From positions 55,155-119,154 of the forward strand of contig NZ_CAMGYZ010000013.1 in assembly GCF_946151055.1 (NCBI RefSeq): a DNA stretch of 64,000 nt. The letters run 5' to 3'. The position numbers were made by a program, and so were the translations under genes. The notes below the pieces were generated by a model. That model did not search any database and had not been told where the DNA came from. It saw only the letters and a program-made list of their open reading frames with translations. This document shows positions 54,646 to 64,000 of this stretch, piece by piece (within the stretch, counting starts at the first letter, position 1; every line of letters begins with the position of its first letter). This stretch comes from Bacillus sp. Marseille-Q3570 (GTDB taxonomy: Bacteria > Bacillota > Bacilli > Bacillales > Fictibacillaceae).

Positions 54646-55548
54646 GTGGATTATATTATTGAACAATTAGAACAAGCTGATGTAGGAAAAGTAGTAAGAG
54701 ATGAACCACTTTCCAAACATACAACGATAAAAATCGGAGGCCCTGCCGATGTCTTTGTGGAACCTGATTCTGTTGAAGCATTGAAGAAGGTCATCGATAT
54801 CGTCAAAACAAACGAGGTACCATGGACCACGATTGGACGCGGATCGAATTTATTGGTTTCTGATGAGGGGATTGAGGGAGTTGTCATCAAACTAGGGAAG
54901 GGTACAGATCATCTAGAAGAAAATGGTGAAGAAATACTCGTAGGTGGGGGCTATTCCTTAGTGAAACTTTCAACGATCATGAGTCGTAAAGGTATGGCTG
55001 GATTAGAATTCGCAAGTGGAATTCCTGGATCACTTGGTGGAGCGGTTTATATGAATGCGGGTGCTCACGGTTCAGATATGTCCAAAATTTTGACGAAAGC
55101 TCATATTCTATTTGAAGATGGATCGATAGAATGGTTGTCTGCTGATGAGATGGGGTTTTCATACCGTACCTCGATTCTTCAGAAAAAACCAGGGATTTGT
55201 ATAGAAGCTGTCTTACAATTGAAACAAGGTGATCGAGAAAGCATTACGGATGTCATGCAAAAAAATAAAGATTATCGAAAAGAAACCCAGCCGTGGAATC
55301 ATCCTTGTTGCGGGAGTGTCTTCCGTAATCCATTACCGAATTATGCTGGTCAATTGATTGAAAGTTCAGGGTTAAAAGGAAAGATGATCGGTGGTGCCCA
55401 GATTTCTGAAATGCACGCCAATTTCATCGTCAATACTGGAGATGCGAAAGCAAAGGATGTCCTAGAGTTAATTGATTTGGTGAAAAGTACGATAAAAGAG
55501 GCACATGATATCGATATGGAGACGGAAGTTGAAATGATTGGACGATGA
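54646..55548 (+). CDS. murB: UDP-N-acetylenolpyruvoylglucosamine reductase
   Basis: 300 residues. FAD-binding type enzyme with [51 protein letters not shown] and CGSVFRNP (catalytic Ser). It completes UDP-MurNAc formation. Start is GTG 54646 after AAGGTGGTG. In B. subtilis murG lies between spoVE and murB, but not here. Confidence 0.96.
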   Translation: MDYIIEQLEQADVGKVVRDEPLSKHTTIKIGGPADVFVEPDSVEALKKVIDIVKTNEVPWTTIGRGSNLLVSDEGIEGVVIKLGKGTDHLEENGEEILVGGGYSLVKLSTIMSRKGMAGLEFASGIPGSLGGAVYMNAGAHGSDMSKILTKAHILFEDGSIEWLSADEMGFSYRTSILQKKPGICIEAVLQLKQGDRESITDVMQKNKDYRKETQPWNHPCCGSVFRNPLPNYAGQLIESSGLKGKMIGGAQISEMHANFIVNTGDAKAKDVLELIDLVKSTIKEAHDIDMETEVEMIGR

Positions 55549-55653
55549 TGGATTGTAAATAGTCAGATGACCTTTTGAACCATCAAAATATACGAAAACA
55601 ACGCATTGAAAAAATCTTTTCAGAAGTAGAAAAGATGGATTAATGTACCATTT

Positions 55654-55806
55654 TAGTGTGCTATAATACAACTAAATAGATGTGTTCTGAAAGAGTGGAC
55701 ATATGGAACGGGGTTGACTCGAAATGTTGGTCAGAGCAGCAGTTCAGACACACATTGGTTAGCCCCTTAACTCTTTCTAAGTCCTCATCAAATGGGGGAA
55801 GCCTTG
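55654..55806 (+). promoter_or_regulatory. Extended -10 promoter and structured leader of divIB
   Basis: TGCTATAAT with TATAAT at 55662-55667 is a textbook extended -10 box. The predicted leader (from about 55674) holds nested stems: GAAAGAGT (55689-55696)/ACTCTTTC (55770-55777) and GGGGTTGACT (55710-55719)/GGTTAGCCCC (55757-55766). There is no T run after it, so it is not a plain terminator. Confidence 0.55.
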
Positions 55807-56595
55807 ATGAAGAATGAAAAGGTAACAACGATAGAAGACCGTATACCGAAACTGAAACAACAACGAAAACAAAAAGCGAATCGAAGAATGATATTCTACA
55901 TTTCTTTTTTCTTTTTACTCATCCTGATCATCGTCTACTTCCAATCACCATTAAGTGATGTGAGAACGATAGATATTAAGGGAAACCAATTGATTCCGGA
56001 AAATATCATATTGGAACAGCTTGATTTTTCAACAGATACGAGCTATTGGTCTGTCAATCCCAAGGCTGCTGAATCTGATGTCCAAAAGATTGTACAAGTC
56101 GAGTCCGTGAATGTGGAGAAAGTCTTTCCAAATAAAGTCGTTATTACTATAACTGAATTCGAAAAGGTGGCATTTTTGACATCAGATGGAAAATACTTGC
56201 CATTGCTGCAAAATGGAGAGTCGCTTCCACAAGTTTCTGAAGCTACTGTGCCCTCGAATGCGCCTATTTTAGTAAACTGGGAAAAAGAAGATTTGATTAA
56301 AGAGATGGCTGCAGAATTAACAAAACTATCAGAAAGTGTACGGTTAAGAATATCGGAAATCCACCTTACTCCAACTGATAAGGACGCCAAGCATATAACG
56401 CTGTACATGAATGACGGTTTTGAAGTCCAATCCAGAATCACTGATTTTGCAGCCTATATGCAATACTATCCTTCTATCGTGGACAAGCTTGATGGAAATA
56501 CAAATGGTGTAATCCATATGTCAGAGTCACCTAGATTCGAAGCATTTGATATCGAAGAGGAAGAAGGAGAGGAACAAACAGAGAATGAAGGTTAG
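55807..56595 (+). CDS. divIB: Cell-division protein DivIB (FtsQ)
   Basis: About 262 residues: cytoplasmic N terminus (basic), a membrane segment at about 30-50, a POTRA domain (VRTIDIKGNQLIPENIILEQ), a beta domain, and an acidic unstructured tail (EEEEGEEQTENEG). It acts with FtsL and DivIC at the septum. ATG 55807 has GGGGGA in place; ATG 55792 overlaps that site. It overlaps the next gene by 11 bases. Confidence 0.94.
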   Translation: MKNEKVTTIEDRIPKLKQQRKQKANRRMIFYISFFFLLILIIVYFQSPLSDVRTIDIKGNQLIPENIILEQLDFSTDTSYWSVNPKAAESDVQKIVQVESVNVEKVFPNKVVITITEFEKVAFLTSDGKYLPLLQNGESLPQVSEATVPSNAPILVNWEKEDLIKEMAAELTKLSESVRLRISEIHLTPTDKDAKHITLYMNDGFEVQSRITDFAAYMQYYPSIVDKLDGNTNGVIHMSESPRFEAFDIEEEEGEEQTENEG

Positions 56596-57280
56596 AGGAA
56601 AGTATGCAATCTACTCATTAGTCTTGCTTGTCACTGGATTCATGATTGCCTTTTCCTATCAATATACGAAGGAAGAAAGAATACAACCTACCAATGATCA
56701 ATGGAAGCGGGAAGATCAATTGCGTTCTAGCATCCTTTCCATTCAAAGGGAAAACCGTAATTTGCAAAGCGAGCTTGAAGAGGCTCAGAAAAAGGTAAGT
56801 GAAATGGAAGATGATATTGCAGAACAAGAAAAAAGATCGTTCAACTTTGTAGAAGAGATCAAGAAACTGAGGAAAGTAGTCGGACAAGTCCCCGTTGTAG
56901 GGCAAGGGATATCTGTTTCTCTTGAAGACAGTTCTTACATACCTGATGCGGAAAATCCGAACGACTATATCGTTCATGAAGAACATATCCGGATGGTCAT
57001 CCATGAGTTGTATGTGACGGGAGCTGAGGCGGTTGCCATCAATGGGCAACGTATCTCTCATACGAGTAATATCGCTTGTGTAGGACCTGTCGTAAGTGTA
57101 GACGGAGTAAAACACCCTGCTCCATTTGTGATAACTGCCATAGGAGATCCAGATATCTTTTCAAACTCCTTGAATTTGACAGGAAATATCACCGATCAGT
57201 TAGTGGATGATGGAGTACAGGTTCGTATCCAAAAAGAATCCTCGATTGAAATACCTCCTTTTATTGCTCGGGAAGGATGA
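56585..57280 (+). CDS. ylxW: DUF881 family protein YlxW
   Basis: About 231 residues: one N-terminal membrane segment (about 7-24), a coiled coil (about 45-95), and the DUF881 domain (QGISVSLEDSS, VIHELYVTGAEAVAINGQRIS, GDPDIFSNSLNL). It resembles the next gene. The family is found in Gram-positive division clusters; function unknown. ATG 56585 lies inside the end of divIB. Confidence 0.9.
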   Translation: MKVRGKYAIYSLVLLVTGFMIAFSYQYTKEERIQPTNDQWKREDQLRSSILSIQRENRNLQSELEEAQKKVSEMEDDIAEQEKRSFNFVEEIKKLRKVVGQVPVVGQGISVSLEDSSYIPDAENPNDYIVHEEHIRMVIHELYVTGAEAVAINGQRISHTSNIACVGPVVSVDGVKHPAPFVITAIGDPDIFSNSLNLTGNITDQLVDDGVQVRIQKESSIEIPPFIAREG

Positions 57281-57289
57281 CAAACGACC

Positions 57290-57991
57290 ATGAAAAGACG
57301 TCTTAAATTCTTTATCATGACCATGATTGTCGGTTTTATGCTTGCAGTTCAATTTCATACGAATCAAGAGCCAGTCGTACGTGATACGAGGGATATATGG
57401 GAACTGAGAAATGATTTGGAAAGCCAAAAACAGGTGCAGCAGGAGCTTTATGCCGAAATTTATAAATATGAACAACTGATTGACGAGTATTCTGGCTCTG
57501 ATAAAAAAGGACAGCTGGAAACTTTGGAACTGACTCTTGCCGATCTGAAAAAAGATGCCGGTCTAACGGAAGTTAGCGGTCAAGGAATCGAATTAACGAT
57601 CGAACCATTATTAAATGATGAGGATTTGGTAGGAAAACCTGCTTTTTCCATTCATCCCGAGCTATTAAGACGTTTGATCAATGAACTCAACAGTTATGGG
57701 GCAGAGGAAATAGCAATTGATGGTGAAAGGATTATCAATACCACCCCGATTCGAGAAGTCAATGGCAAGACCTACATAAATGACAAGCCAATTTCTCCTA
57801 TACCTATCAAGATTAAAGTCCTTTCCAGAGATCCAGGAAAACTGCACACAGAAATGCTGACTTCTCAATCAGGAGAAGATTTTGCCCGTGAAAACCTTCT
57901 GTTATCATCAGAATTGGTTGATGAAGTTTCTTTACCACCATACAATCAACAACTGCGCGTCAAATTTATGAAAGAGAAGGAGGATACGTAA
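57290..57991 (+). CDS. ylxX: DUF881 family protein YlxX
   Basis: 233 residues, paralogue of ylxW: membrane segment (about 4-20), coiled coil (about 40-95) and DUF881 domain (GQGIELTIEPL, LLRRLINELNSYGAEEIAID). The pair ylxW-ylxX is conserved between divIB and ftsA. Function unknown. Short gap on both sides, so one transcript with sbp. Confidence 0.9.
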   Translation: MKRRLKFFIMTMIVGFMLAVQFHTNQEPVVRDTRDIWELRNDLESQKQVQQELYAEIYKYEQLIDEYSGSDKKGQLETLELTLADLKKDAGLTEVSGQGIELTIEPLLNDEDLVGKPAFSIHPELLRRLINELNSYGAEEIAIDGERIINTTPIREVNGKTYINDKPISPIPIKIKVLSRDPGKLHTEMLTSQSGEDFARENLLLSSELVDEVSLPPYNQQLRVKFMKEKEDT

Positions 57992-57992
57992 T

Positions 57993-58352
57993 ATGTGGCT
58001 TCCTGTATTAGGGTTATTGATCGGCCTCCTTCTTGGGTTCATGTCCGATTTGCGGGTGCCTCCAGAGTATACAAGCTATCTGTCCATAGCGGTTTTAGCA
58101 GCATTAGACACCTTGTTTGGTGGAATACGTGCTCAATTGCAAAAAACCTTTGACGACAGAGTGTTTGTCTCAGGTTTTTTCTTTAATATTCTACTTGCAG
58201 CAGGTTTAGCTTTTCTAGGTGTCCATCTTGGTGTAGACTTGTATTTAGCTGCGATTTTTGCTTTTGGAGTGAGACTATTCAACAATATTGCGGTGATCCG
58301 TAGATTACTTCTCTCTAAAAGCTCTAAGATTCAGCAAACAGAAAGAAATTAA
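57993..58352 (+). CDS. sbp: Small basic protein Sbp (DUF1290)
   Basis: 119 residues with three or four membrane segments (LPVLGLLIGLLLGFMSDLRV; YLSIAVLAALDTLFGGIRAQ; FNILLAAGLAFLG). AGAAGGAGG precedes it. Placed just before ftsA, as in B. subtilis. No function is established. Confidence 0.93.
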   Translation: MWLPVLGLLIGLLLGFMSDLRVPPEYTSYLSIAVLAALDTLFGGIRAQLQKTFDDRVFVSGFFFNILLAAGLAFLGVHLGVDLYLAAIFAFGVRLFNNIAVIRRLLLSKSSKIQQTERN

Positions 58353-58640
58353 CGTAAAAAACTTTTAAAAAATAAAGGGAATGCTTGCTTGATGTTGAAT
58401 ACATTCCTTAATTACGGATTTTATCAGGTATCTTCGTTTTTTTTATCCAGCTTTTTAAATCCAAAACTGTCGGATTCAATGAATAAGGAAAAGCATATTA
58501 ATGAAATCCTGTAAAACTTGAAGATCACTCAGCTTCAAGGAAAGCGGAACAGATTTTATGAAAAAATGAAATGAATAGCCTGAAATGAAAACAAACAAAC
58601 AATCAAGCAAGAGTCGATATTTTGAAGGAGGTGCCAAAGA

Positions 58641-59924
58641 ATGAACAGCAGCGAAGTTATGATTAGCTTAGACATCGGTACATCCAATATTAAAGTAATC
58701 ATTGGAGAAATGTCTGATGAGTCCTTTAATGTCATTGGAGTAGGGAATGCAAAATCAGAAGGAATCAAAAAAGGTTCTATAGTTGATATTGATGAAACTG
58801 TTCGTTCGATAAAAAAAGCTGTTGAACAAGCCGAAAGAATGGTTGGAGTACAGATAAATTCAGTTATTGTCGGTATCACTGGCAATCATGTGCAACTGCA
58901 ACCATGCCACGGGGTCGTAGCAGTATCAAGTGAAGACCGGGAAATACGCGATGAAGATATTACAAGAGTCATAGATGCAGCCCAAGTAATGTCCATACCT
59001 CCAGAACGGGAAATCATTGATGTGATTCCACGTGAGTTTGTTGTTGATGGGCTTGGTGAAATCAATGATCCTAGAGGTATGATCGGTGTCAGATTGGAAA
59101 TGGAAGGAATTCTGATAACAGGATCGAAAACGATATTACATAATGTTCTCCGTTGTGTTGAACGTGCCGGTCTGGATGTTGCAGATATCTGCCTTCAGCC
59201 ATTAGCAGCTGGAACAGTATCCTTGAATAAAGATGAGCGTAATCTTGGAGTCGCACTTGTAGATATGGGAGCGGGTTCCACGACTCTTACAGTTTTCGAT
59301 CAAGGTACGATCCAGTTTACAAAAGTACTGCCTATTGGCGGAGACTTTGTTACTAAAGATATCTCGATTGGTCTTAGGACCACGACAGAAGATGCTGAAC
59401 GTGTTAAGGTTAAACATGGACATGCTTTTATTGACCATGCATCTGACGAAGAATCATTCGAAGTGGCAAGGATTGGTTCATCTAATGAACAGCAATTTTC
59501 ACAATATGAACTTGCACATATCATCGAACCACGGATGGAAGAAATCTTCGGTCTAGTCATGGAAGAGCTTCATCGAAATGGATACAATGAACTCCCAGGA
59601 GGATTTGTACTGACTGGCGGAGTGGTAGCCATGCCGGGTGTATTGGAATTGGCAAGGGAAGTTCTAGATCAGAATGTACGTATTTCCATGCCTGATTATA
59701 TTGGTGTGCGAGAAGCACAATACACCACAGGAGTCGGATTGATACAATTCACATTCAAAAACGTCAAAATCCAGGGAAAAGAAGTGGCTGCTTCCATTTC
59801 TGAGGAGCATCACGTTGAAGAGCAGCCGGCGAAGAAGCGTAGGAATTCCGAACAACGGGTAGAGAAAGATAAACCTGGTGTCAAAAACAAGATGAAGGAA
59901 TGGTTCGGAACCTTCTTTGAATAA
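58641..59924 (+). CDS. ftsA: Cell-division protein FtsA
   Basis: 427 residues. Actin-like ATPase that tethers FtsZ to the membrane. SLDIGTSNIKVIIGE (phosphate 1), DMGAGSTTLTVFDQG (phosphate 2), GGFVLTGGVVAMPGV, and a C-terminal amphipathic helix (VKNKMKEWFGTFFE). AAGGAGGTG is upstream. The 288-bp gap before it holds weak promoter candidates, including an AGGAAAA...GAAAT pair that resembles a sigma-H site. Confidence 0.97.
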   Translation: MNSSEVMISLDIGTSNIKVIIGEMSDESFNVIGVGNAKSEGIKKGSIVDIDETVRSIKKAVEQAERMVGVQINSVIVGITGNHVQLQPCHGVVAVSSEDREIRDEDITRVIDAAQVMSIPPEREIIDVIPREFVVDGLGEINDPRGMIGVRLEMEGILITGSKTILHNVLRCVERAGLDVADICLQPLAAGTVSLNKDERNLGVALVDMGAGSTTLTVFDQGTIQFTKVLPIGGDFVTKDISIGLRTTTEDAERVKVKHGHAFIDHASDEESFEVARIGSSNEQQFSQYELAHIIEPRMEEIFGLVMEELHRNGYNELPGGFVLTGGVVAMPGVLELAREVLDQNVRISMPDYIGVREAQYTTGVGLIQFTFKNVKIQGKEVAASISEEHHVEEQPAKKRRNSEQRVEKDKPGVKNKMKEWFGTFFE

Positions 59925-59966
59925 TCCCTCGTGAAGAGAAAAATCAGTAGATTAGGAGGATCGCAA

Positions 59967-61136
59967 ATGCTAGAGTTTGATATGAATATGGATGGACTCG
60001 CAAAAATTAAAGTAATCGGTGTAGGCGGTGGTGGTAGTAACGCTGTCAACCGAATGATCGAAAACAACGTTCAAGGTGTTGAGTTCATAGCAGTCAACAC
60101 GGATGCACAAGCCTTGAATCTTTCAAGAGCAGAAAAGAAAATGCAGATCGGTGCCAAGCTGACAAGAGGTCTCGGTGCGGGTGCTAATCCGGATATAGGT
60201 AAAAAAGCTGCAGAAGAAAGCAAAGAACAGATCGAAGAGGTCCTGCAGGGTGCGGATATGGTGTTCGTTACTGCTGGTATGGGCGGTGGAACAGGAACGG
60301 GTGCTGCTCCAGTCATTGCTGAAATCGCAAAGGAAATTGGAGCATTGACTGTTGGAGTCGTGACTCGTCCATTCACTTTTGAAGGACGTAAACGTTCAAC
60401 CCATGCAGTAGGTGGAATAGAAACACTGAAAGAAAAAGTTGATACATTGATTGTAATCCCGAACGACCGATTATTGGAAATCGTTGATAAAAACACACCG
60501 ATGCTTGAAGCATTCCGTGAAGCGGATAATGTACTTCGTCAGGGTGTACAAGGTATCTCTGACTTGATTGCGGTGCCTGGATTGATCAACCTGGATTTTG
60601 CAGATGTGAAAACGATCATGACATCCAAAGGATCTGCTTTGATGGGAATCGGTGTCGCAGCTGGCGAAAACCGTGCAACAGATGCTGCGAAAAAAGCAAT
60701 TTCCAGTCCATTGTTGGAAACATCAATTGATGGAGCTAAAGGTGTTCTTATGAATATCACTGGCGGTTCGAACTTGAGTCTTTATGAAGTGAACGAAGCT
60801 GCAGATATCGTTTCTTCTGCTTCAGATGAAGATGTTAACATGATTTTTGGTTCAGTCATCAATGAAGACTTGAAGGACGAAATTCTAGTAACGGTTATTG
60901 CGACAGGCTTTGACGATACACAACCACAAGCAAAGCCACAGCAGCAAAGACCGAAACAGACAATGAATAACCAGCAGCCTAGTCAACCTTCTCCACAGAA
61001 ACAAAGCAGTCGTGAAGAAGGGCAACCTTCTAGACAACAAGAAAGTCAACGGAATTCAAGTTCAAATCCTCAGACGGATTTCAATGATACATTGGATATC
61101 CCTGCATTCCTAAGAAACCGAAACCGTCGTCGCTAA
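59967..61136 (+). CDS. ftsZ: Cell-division protein FtsZ
   Basis: 389 residues. Tubulin-like GTPase that forms the division ring. GTP site [13 protein letters not shown] and signature [16 protein letters not shown]; a Gln/Ser-rich linker (about 315-370) and the conserved C-terminal peptide [13 protein letters not shown] that binds FtsA, SepF and others. ATG 59967 follows AGGAGG. Forms an operon with ftsA and ends at a terminator. Confidence 0.99.
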   Translation: MLEFDMNMDGLAKIKVIGVGGGGSNAVNRMIENNVQGVEFIAVNTDAQALNLSRAEKKMQIGAKLTRGLGAGANPDIGKKAAEESKEQIEEVLQGADMVFVTAGMGGGTGTGAAPVIAEIAKEIGALTVGVVTRPFTFEGRKRSTHAVGGIETLKEKVDTLIVIPNDRLLEIVDKNTPMLEAFREADNVLRQGVQGISDLIAVPGLINLDFADVKTIMTSKGSALMGIGVAAGENRATDAAKKAISSPLLETSIDGAKGVLMNITGGSNLSLYEVNEAADIVSSASDEDVNMIFGSVINEDLKDEILVTVIATGFDDTQPQAKPQQQRPKQTMNNQQPSQPSPQKQSSREEGQPSRQQESQRNSSSNPQTDFNDTLDIPAFLRNRNRRR

Positions 61137-61149
61137 ATTTCAAAACCTG

Positions 61150-61183
61150 AAAGCTGTCTCCACGAAGGGGGACAGCTTTTTTA
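61150..61183 (+). terminator. Terminator of ftsAZ
   Basis: AAAGCTGTCTCC / GGGGACAGCTTT stem with ACGAA-type loop and a six-T tail. Confidence 0.92.
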
Positions 61184-61582
61184 TGTTCGGAGATGTTGCT
61201 TGTTATCAATTACCAAAGTAAGTCTTTAACTTTACAACTCTAATAAGCTGGAAAGGGCTTCATAGTCTCCGATTATGGTGTCTACGGCCCACTTCTTTAT
61301 AATGGCCTGAGGCGTGGAGTCATTTGAAAACCCACTGGACCGATCAGCTTATGGGATTTAAATCGTGGGAGTGTGAATTCCATTCTATAAGAATGTCTGA
61401 AATATCTACTAATCCACAGGATATCTTTATATAGCACACCTTACTATCGCTCATGGCTATTCAGTGGTACTGATCGATGTTATTAGCAATTCAGATGGTT
61501 TGATGATTATACCTGGTACTTATAATATAAGCACATGCCCGATTTTCAAAATAGTCAGAAAGGAGAATGAATTACAACCGAT
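61184..61582. other. Gap between ftsZ and ectA without a gene
   Basis: Stop codons break every frame; one 40-codon frame around 61310-61435 is not recognisable. Near the end, a sigma-A-type promoter is possible: TTGATG at 61500-61505 and TATAAT at 61521-61526 (15 bp apart; 17 bp to TAATAT at 61523). In B. subtilis this place is followed by bpr, spoIIGA, sigE and sigG, which are not visible here. Confidence 0.6.
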
Positions 61583-62092
61583 ATGATCACTGAAACCGTC
61601 CAAACTTTAGATGAAATCATCTATACCAAACCTGCATTGGAAGATGGGAAAGCAATGTGGCAAATCGTCAACGATACCAGTCTTGATCAAAACTCATCCT
61701 ATAAGTATATCATGATGAGCGAGTTCTTTTCTGAGACATGCGTCGTTGCAAAGATAAATGAACAAACAGTCGGATTCGTCACAGCGTTCATCCCGCCAGA
61801 GCAACCTGAAGTAGTATTCGTCTGGCAAGTAGGCGTAGATCCGAATAAGAGAGGAAAAGGGATTGCATCAAAAATGCTTTCTGAATTGATCGATCGACCA
61901 GTTTGCAAAGACCTTCGTTACCTGGAAGCTACAGTAACACCATCCAATCAAGCTTCCAGATCCTTATTTGAAGGATTTGCCCGTCATCAAAACACTGAAT
62001 GCGAAATAACTGAACGTTTCGGGGATGATCTCTTCCCTTCTGATGACCATGAATCGGAGCTTAATTTTCGAATCGGTCCTTTCAATGGATGA
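61583..62092 (+). CDS. ectA: L-2,4-diaminobutyrate N-acetyltransferase
   Basis: 169 residues. GNAT enzyme of ectoine synthesis that acetylates 2,4-diaminobutyrate at the gamma amino group. [19 protein letters not shown] contains the acetyl-CoA loop; [17 protein letters not shown] is typical of EctA. AAAGGAGA precedes it. It is the first gene of ectABC, and about 50 bases separate it from ectB. Confidence 0.97.
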   Translation: MITETVQTLDEIIYTKPALEDGKAMWQIVNDTSLDQNSSYKYIMMSEFFSETCVVAKINEQTVGFVTAFIPPEQPEVVFVWQVGVDPNKRGKGIASKMLSELIDRPVCKDLRYLEATVTPSNQASRSLFEGFARHQNTECEITERFGDDLFPSDDHESELNFRIGPFNG

Positions 62093-62144
62093 CCTTGAAT
62101 CAAAGCGAATACTTATACCAAATGGAATCAAGGAGGAATGTAAA

Positions 62145-63428
62145 ATGGACAATAATAGTGCAGATTTGAAACTTTTTGAGGAATTGGAATCCGAAGTCCG
62201 CAGCTATTGTAGAAGTTTCCCAGTTGTTTTCGATAAAGCAAAAGGACATAAATTATGGGACGAAAACGGTAAAGAATACATTGACTTCTTTTCTGGGGCT
62301 GGTGCCTTGAATTACGGTCATAACGATGAAAAAATGAAAACGGCGTTGATCGAATACATTAGTGGAGATGGGATCACCCATTCACTTGATATGGCTTCTG
62401 TAGCCAAAAGGAATTTTATCCAGAAATTCAAAGATACCATATTAGAGCCCAGGGGATATGATTATAAAATGATGTTCCCTGGTCCTACGGGGACCAATAC
62501 AGTAGAAAGTGCATTGAAATTAGCTAGAAAAGTAACTGGCCGAACTGATATCATCAGTTTCACAAATGGGTTTCATGGAATGACGATCGGTTCCTTGTCT
62601 GTAACCGGAAATGCTGTCAAAAGGAAAGGAGCAGGAATCCCTTTACAAAACACGGTGACTATGCCATTTGACAGCTTTATGGATAATGGTACTGATAGCT
62701 TGGATTATTTGGAGCGGTTCCTGGAGGATAATGGAAGTGGTGTAGAAACTCCTGCTGCAATGATCTTTGAAACTGTTCAAGGTGAAGGGGGAATCAATGC
62801 AGCCAGCTACGAATGGATGAAAAGGATTGAAGAGATCTGTCGGAAATGGGATATTCTATTGATCATTGATGATGTTCAGGCTGGTGTAGGCAGGACAGGG
62901 ACATTCTTCAGCTTCGAACCAGCTGGGATAAGGCCAGATATCGTCTGTATGTCAAAATCTCTTAGTGGTTATGGCTTACCGCTTGCAATTACGCTGATTC
63001 GTCCAGATCTTGATATTTGGACCCCTGGTGAACACAATGGTACGTTCCGAGGATTTAACCATGCCTTCATAACTGCAACAGCTGCCCTTGATTATTGGGA
63101 AGATGAAACATTCGAGAAAAAGATTCAAGATAAGGCAAGGACAGTTCAAGAATTCCTTATCAACCTTACTGATAAATATCCTGAGATTGAAGGAGAAGTA
63201 TGCGGAAGAGGATTGATGATCGGAATAGAAACGAAAAAAGAAGGTCTCGCTGAGGAAATTGCTGCAGAAGCATTCAAACGTGGTTTGATTATGGAAACTT
63301 CTGGACCAAATGATGAAGTGTTCAAACTCTTCCCGCCAATCAATATTGATAGGGAAGGATTGGAAAAAGGATTTGAAATCATAGAAGCTAGTGTAAGGCA
63401 CCTTGCAAAAGAACCAGTACACAACTAA
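62145..63428 (+). CDS. ectB: Diaminobutyrate-2-oxoglutarate transaminase
   Basis: 427 residues. Class III PLP transaminase that makes 2,4-diaminobutyrate from aspartate semialdehyde, the first step of ectoine synthesis. [33 protein letters not shown] and the PLP-lysine region [12 protein letters not shown] are diagnostic. The frame is open upstream to 62025, overlapping ectA, but AAGGAGG sits 8 bases before ATG 62145. Confidence 0.98.
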   Translation: MDNNSADLKLFEELESEVRSYCRSFPVVFDKAKGHKLWDENGKEYIDFFSGAGALNYGHNDEKMKTALIEYISGDGITHSLDMASVAKRNFIQKFKDTILEPRGYDYKMMFPGPTGTNTVESALKLARKVTGRTDIISFTNGFHGMTIGSLSVTGNAVKRKGAGIPLQNTVTMPFDSFMDNGTDSLDYLERFLEDNGSGVETPAAMIFETVQGEGGINAASYEWMKRIEEICRKWDILLIIDDVQAGVGRTGTFFSFEPAGIRPDIVCMSKSLSGYGLPLAITLIRPDLDIWTPGEHNGTFRGFNHAFITATAALDYWEDETFEKKIQDKARTVQEFLINLTDKYPEIEGEVCGRGLMIGIETKKEGLAEEIAAEAFKRGLIMETSGPNDEVFKLFPPINIDREGLEKGFEIIEASVRHLAKEPVHN

Positions 63429-63457
63429 TGAATAGATAGAGCTAAGGAGGCAGATTC

Positions 63458-63844
63458 ATGAAAGTCGTCAAACTACAAGATGTAAGTAATTCTGAACATT
63501 CCATTGAGGGTGGAAACTGGGTAAGCAGAAGATTGATTTTGAAAGATGATAACATGGGCTATTCTGTCCATGATACAGTCATCAAAGCGGGTACTGAAAC
63601 GCATATATGGTATCAAAACCATTTAGAATCTGTTTATTGTATAGAAGGAGAAGGAGAAGTAGTGACATTGAAAGATAATAAAGTGTGGCCGATTGAGAAG
63701 GATACCCTTTATGCCCTGGATGAAAATGATGAACATCTCCTTCGGGCAAAGACAGACATGAGGATGGTTTGTGTTTTCAATCCTCCGATCACCGGTAAGG
63801 AAATACACGATGAAAATGGCGTCTATCCAGTATTAGAAGATTGA
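63458..63844 (+). CDS. ectC: Ectoine synthase
   Basis: 128 residues; cupin that cyclises N-gamma-acetyl-diaminobutyrate to ectoine. Features [24 protein letters not shown] metal region and EGEGEV, then [23 protein letters not shown] precedes the ATG. Together with ectA and ectB it suffices for ectoine, a compatible solute; no ectD hydroxylase is in the window. No terminator is visible before the insertion sequence 34 bases away. Confidence 0.98.
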   Translation: MKVVKLQDVSNSEHSIEGGNWVSRRLILKDDNMGYSVHDTVIKAGTETHIWYQNHLESVYCIEGEGEVVTLKDNKVWPIEKDTLYALDENDEHLLRAKTDMRMVCVFNPPITGKEIHDENGVYPVLED

Positions 63845-63878
63845 TAACATAAAACGAACATCCCATGGAGTAATGAAC

Positions 63879-64000
63879 TGTACCCTTAAAAATAGACAGT
63901 TTAATAAAAGGACCTAAGCAGCTAAGAGGTGACCCCGGAATTGTTCTGGGGTCATTCTTTTTAATCCCCATTGATACCTAAAGGAATTGTAGTATTCCAC
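63879..64000 (-). mobile_element. IS3-family insertion sequence, one end (rest outside window)
   Basis: The element appears to end at TGTACCCTTAAAAATAGACAGTTTA, a sequence with the 5'-TG end usual for IS3-family members. It carries the 3' end of a transposase gene on the minus strand and continues beyond the window. Confidence 0.7.
63914..64000 (-). CDS. IS3-family transposase OrfB, C-terminal end
   Basis: The last 28 residues read VEYYNSFRYQWGLKRMTPEQ and then FRGHLLAA, the characteristic end of IS150/IS3-type OrfB proteins (YYN..R.QW.L..MTP..YR..L). The rest, including the DDE catalytic domain, lies outside the window, so integrity cannot be judged. It points toward ectC and lies about 70 bases from its stop. 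Confidence 0.85.
   Translation of the reverse strand: MEYYNSFRYQWGLKRMTPEQFRGHLLAA

Noticed and set aside
61310..61435. Possible pseudogene or remnant frame between ftsZ and ectA
   Set aside because: The forty or so codons do not resemble any family I know and frames are closed on all sides, so a call is not supported.

Overview
The window is a chromosomal segment of a low-GC, spore-forming, aerobic member of the Bacillaceae. The evidence is gene order: most of it follows the Bacillus subtilis order ylaM-ylaN-ftsW-pycA-ctaABCDEFG-ylbA...ylbQ-bshC-mraZ-dcw cluster-ftsAZ. Sporulation genes (ylbJ, rsfA/ylbO, spoVD, spoVE) are present. A complete ectABC set right after ftsZ points to a halotolerant or moderately halophilic organism. 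No species can be named from the sequence.

Layout. 1-1122: end of a glutaminase gene and ylaN. 1130-7330: a block (M50 protease, ftsW, pyruvate carboxylase) bracketed by two ~440-480 bp copies of a repeat in inverted orientation. 7463-14738: heme A synthesis (ctaA, divergent ctaB) and the caa3 cytochrome c oxidase operon ctaCDEF plus ctaG. 14995-41000: the ylb region. It holds the RicF subunit (ylbF), rsmD-coaD, ylbJ-K-L, tmcAL, ylbN-rpmF, rsfA and panE, interleaved with genes not in the B. subtilis order: an Eis-like acetyltransferase, an AI-2E/YtvI-type membrane protein, a PaaI-type thioesterase, a lipoprotein, an ATP-grasp protein, a small CCxxxCxxC protein, an enoyl-CoA hydratase, and a three-gene acyl-CoA carboxylase. 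40799-61136: bshC and the division and cell-wall cluster mraZ-rsmH-ftsL-pbpB-spoVD-murE-mraY-murD-spoVE-murB-divIB-ylxW-ylxX-sbp-ftsA-ftsZ. murG is missing from its usual place between spoVE and murB. 61583-63844: ectABC. 63879-64000: the end of an IS3-family insertion sequence.

The genes serve four main jobs: aerobic respiration and anaplerosis (cta genes, pyc), peptidoglycan synthesis and division, spore formation, and osmoprotection. The gaps carry several families of dispersed non-coding repeats: a 440-bp MITE-like family with imperfect terminal repeats, a 284-bp element with perfect 14-bp terminal repeats, a TAACGGACA family, and a two-copy 'GGAGAACTGACGAGG' family.

No obviously new protein system (defence, secretion, biosynthetic cluster) was found. 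The most interesting unexplained signals are non-coding: a multi-hairpin RNA candidate with a strong minus-strand terminator between a DUF7147-type gene and rsmD (ylbH), structured leaders before the lipoprotein gene and divIB, a three-way-junction-like element after ylbE, repeated CAATCGAC boxes between ctaA and ctaB, and MraZ-type GTGG boxes at exact 10-bp spacing.
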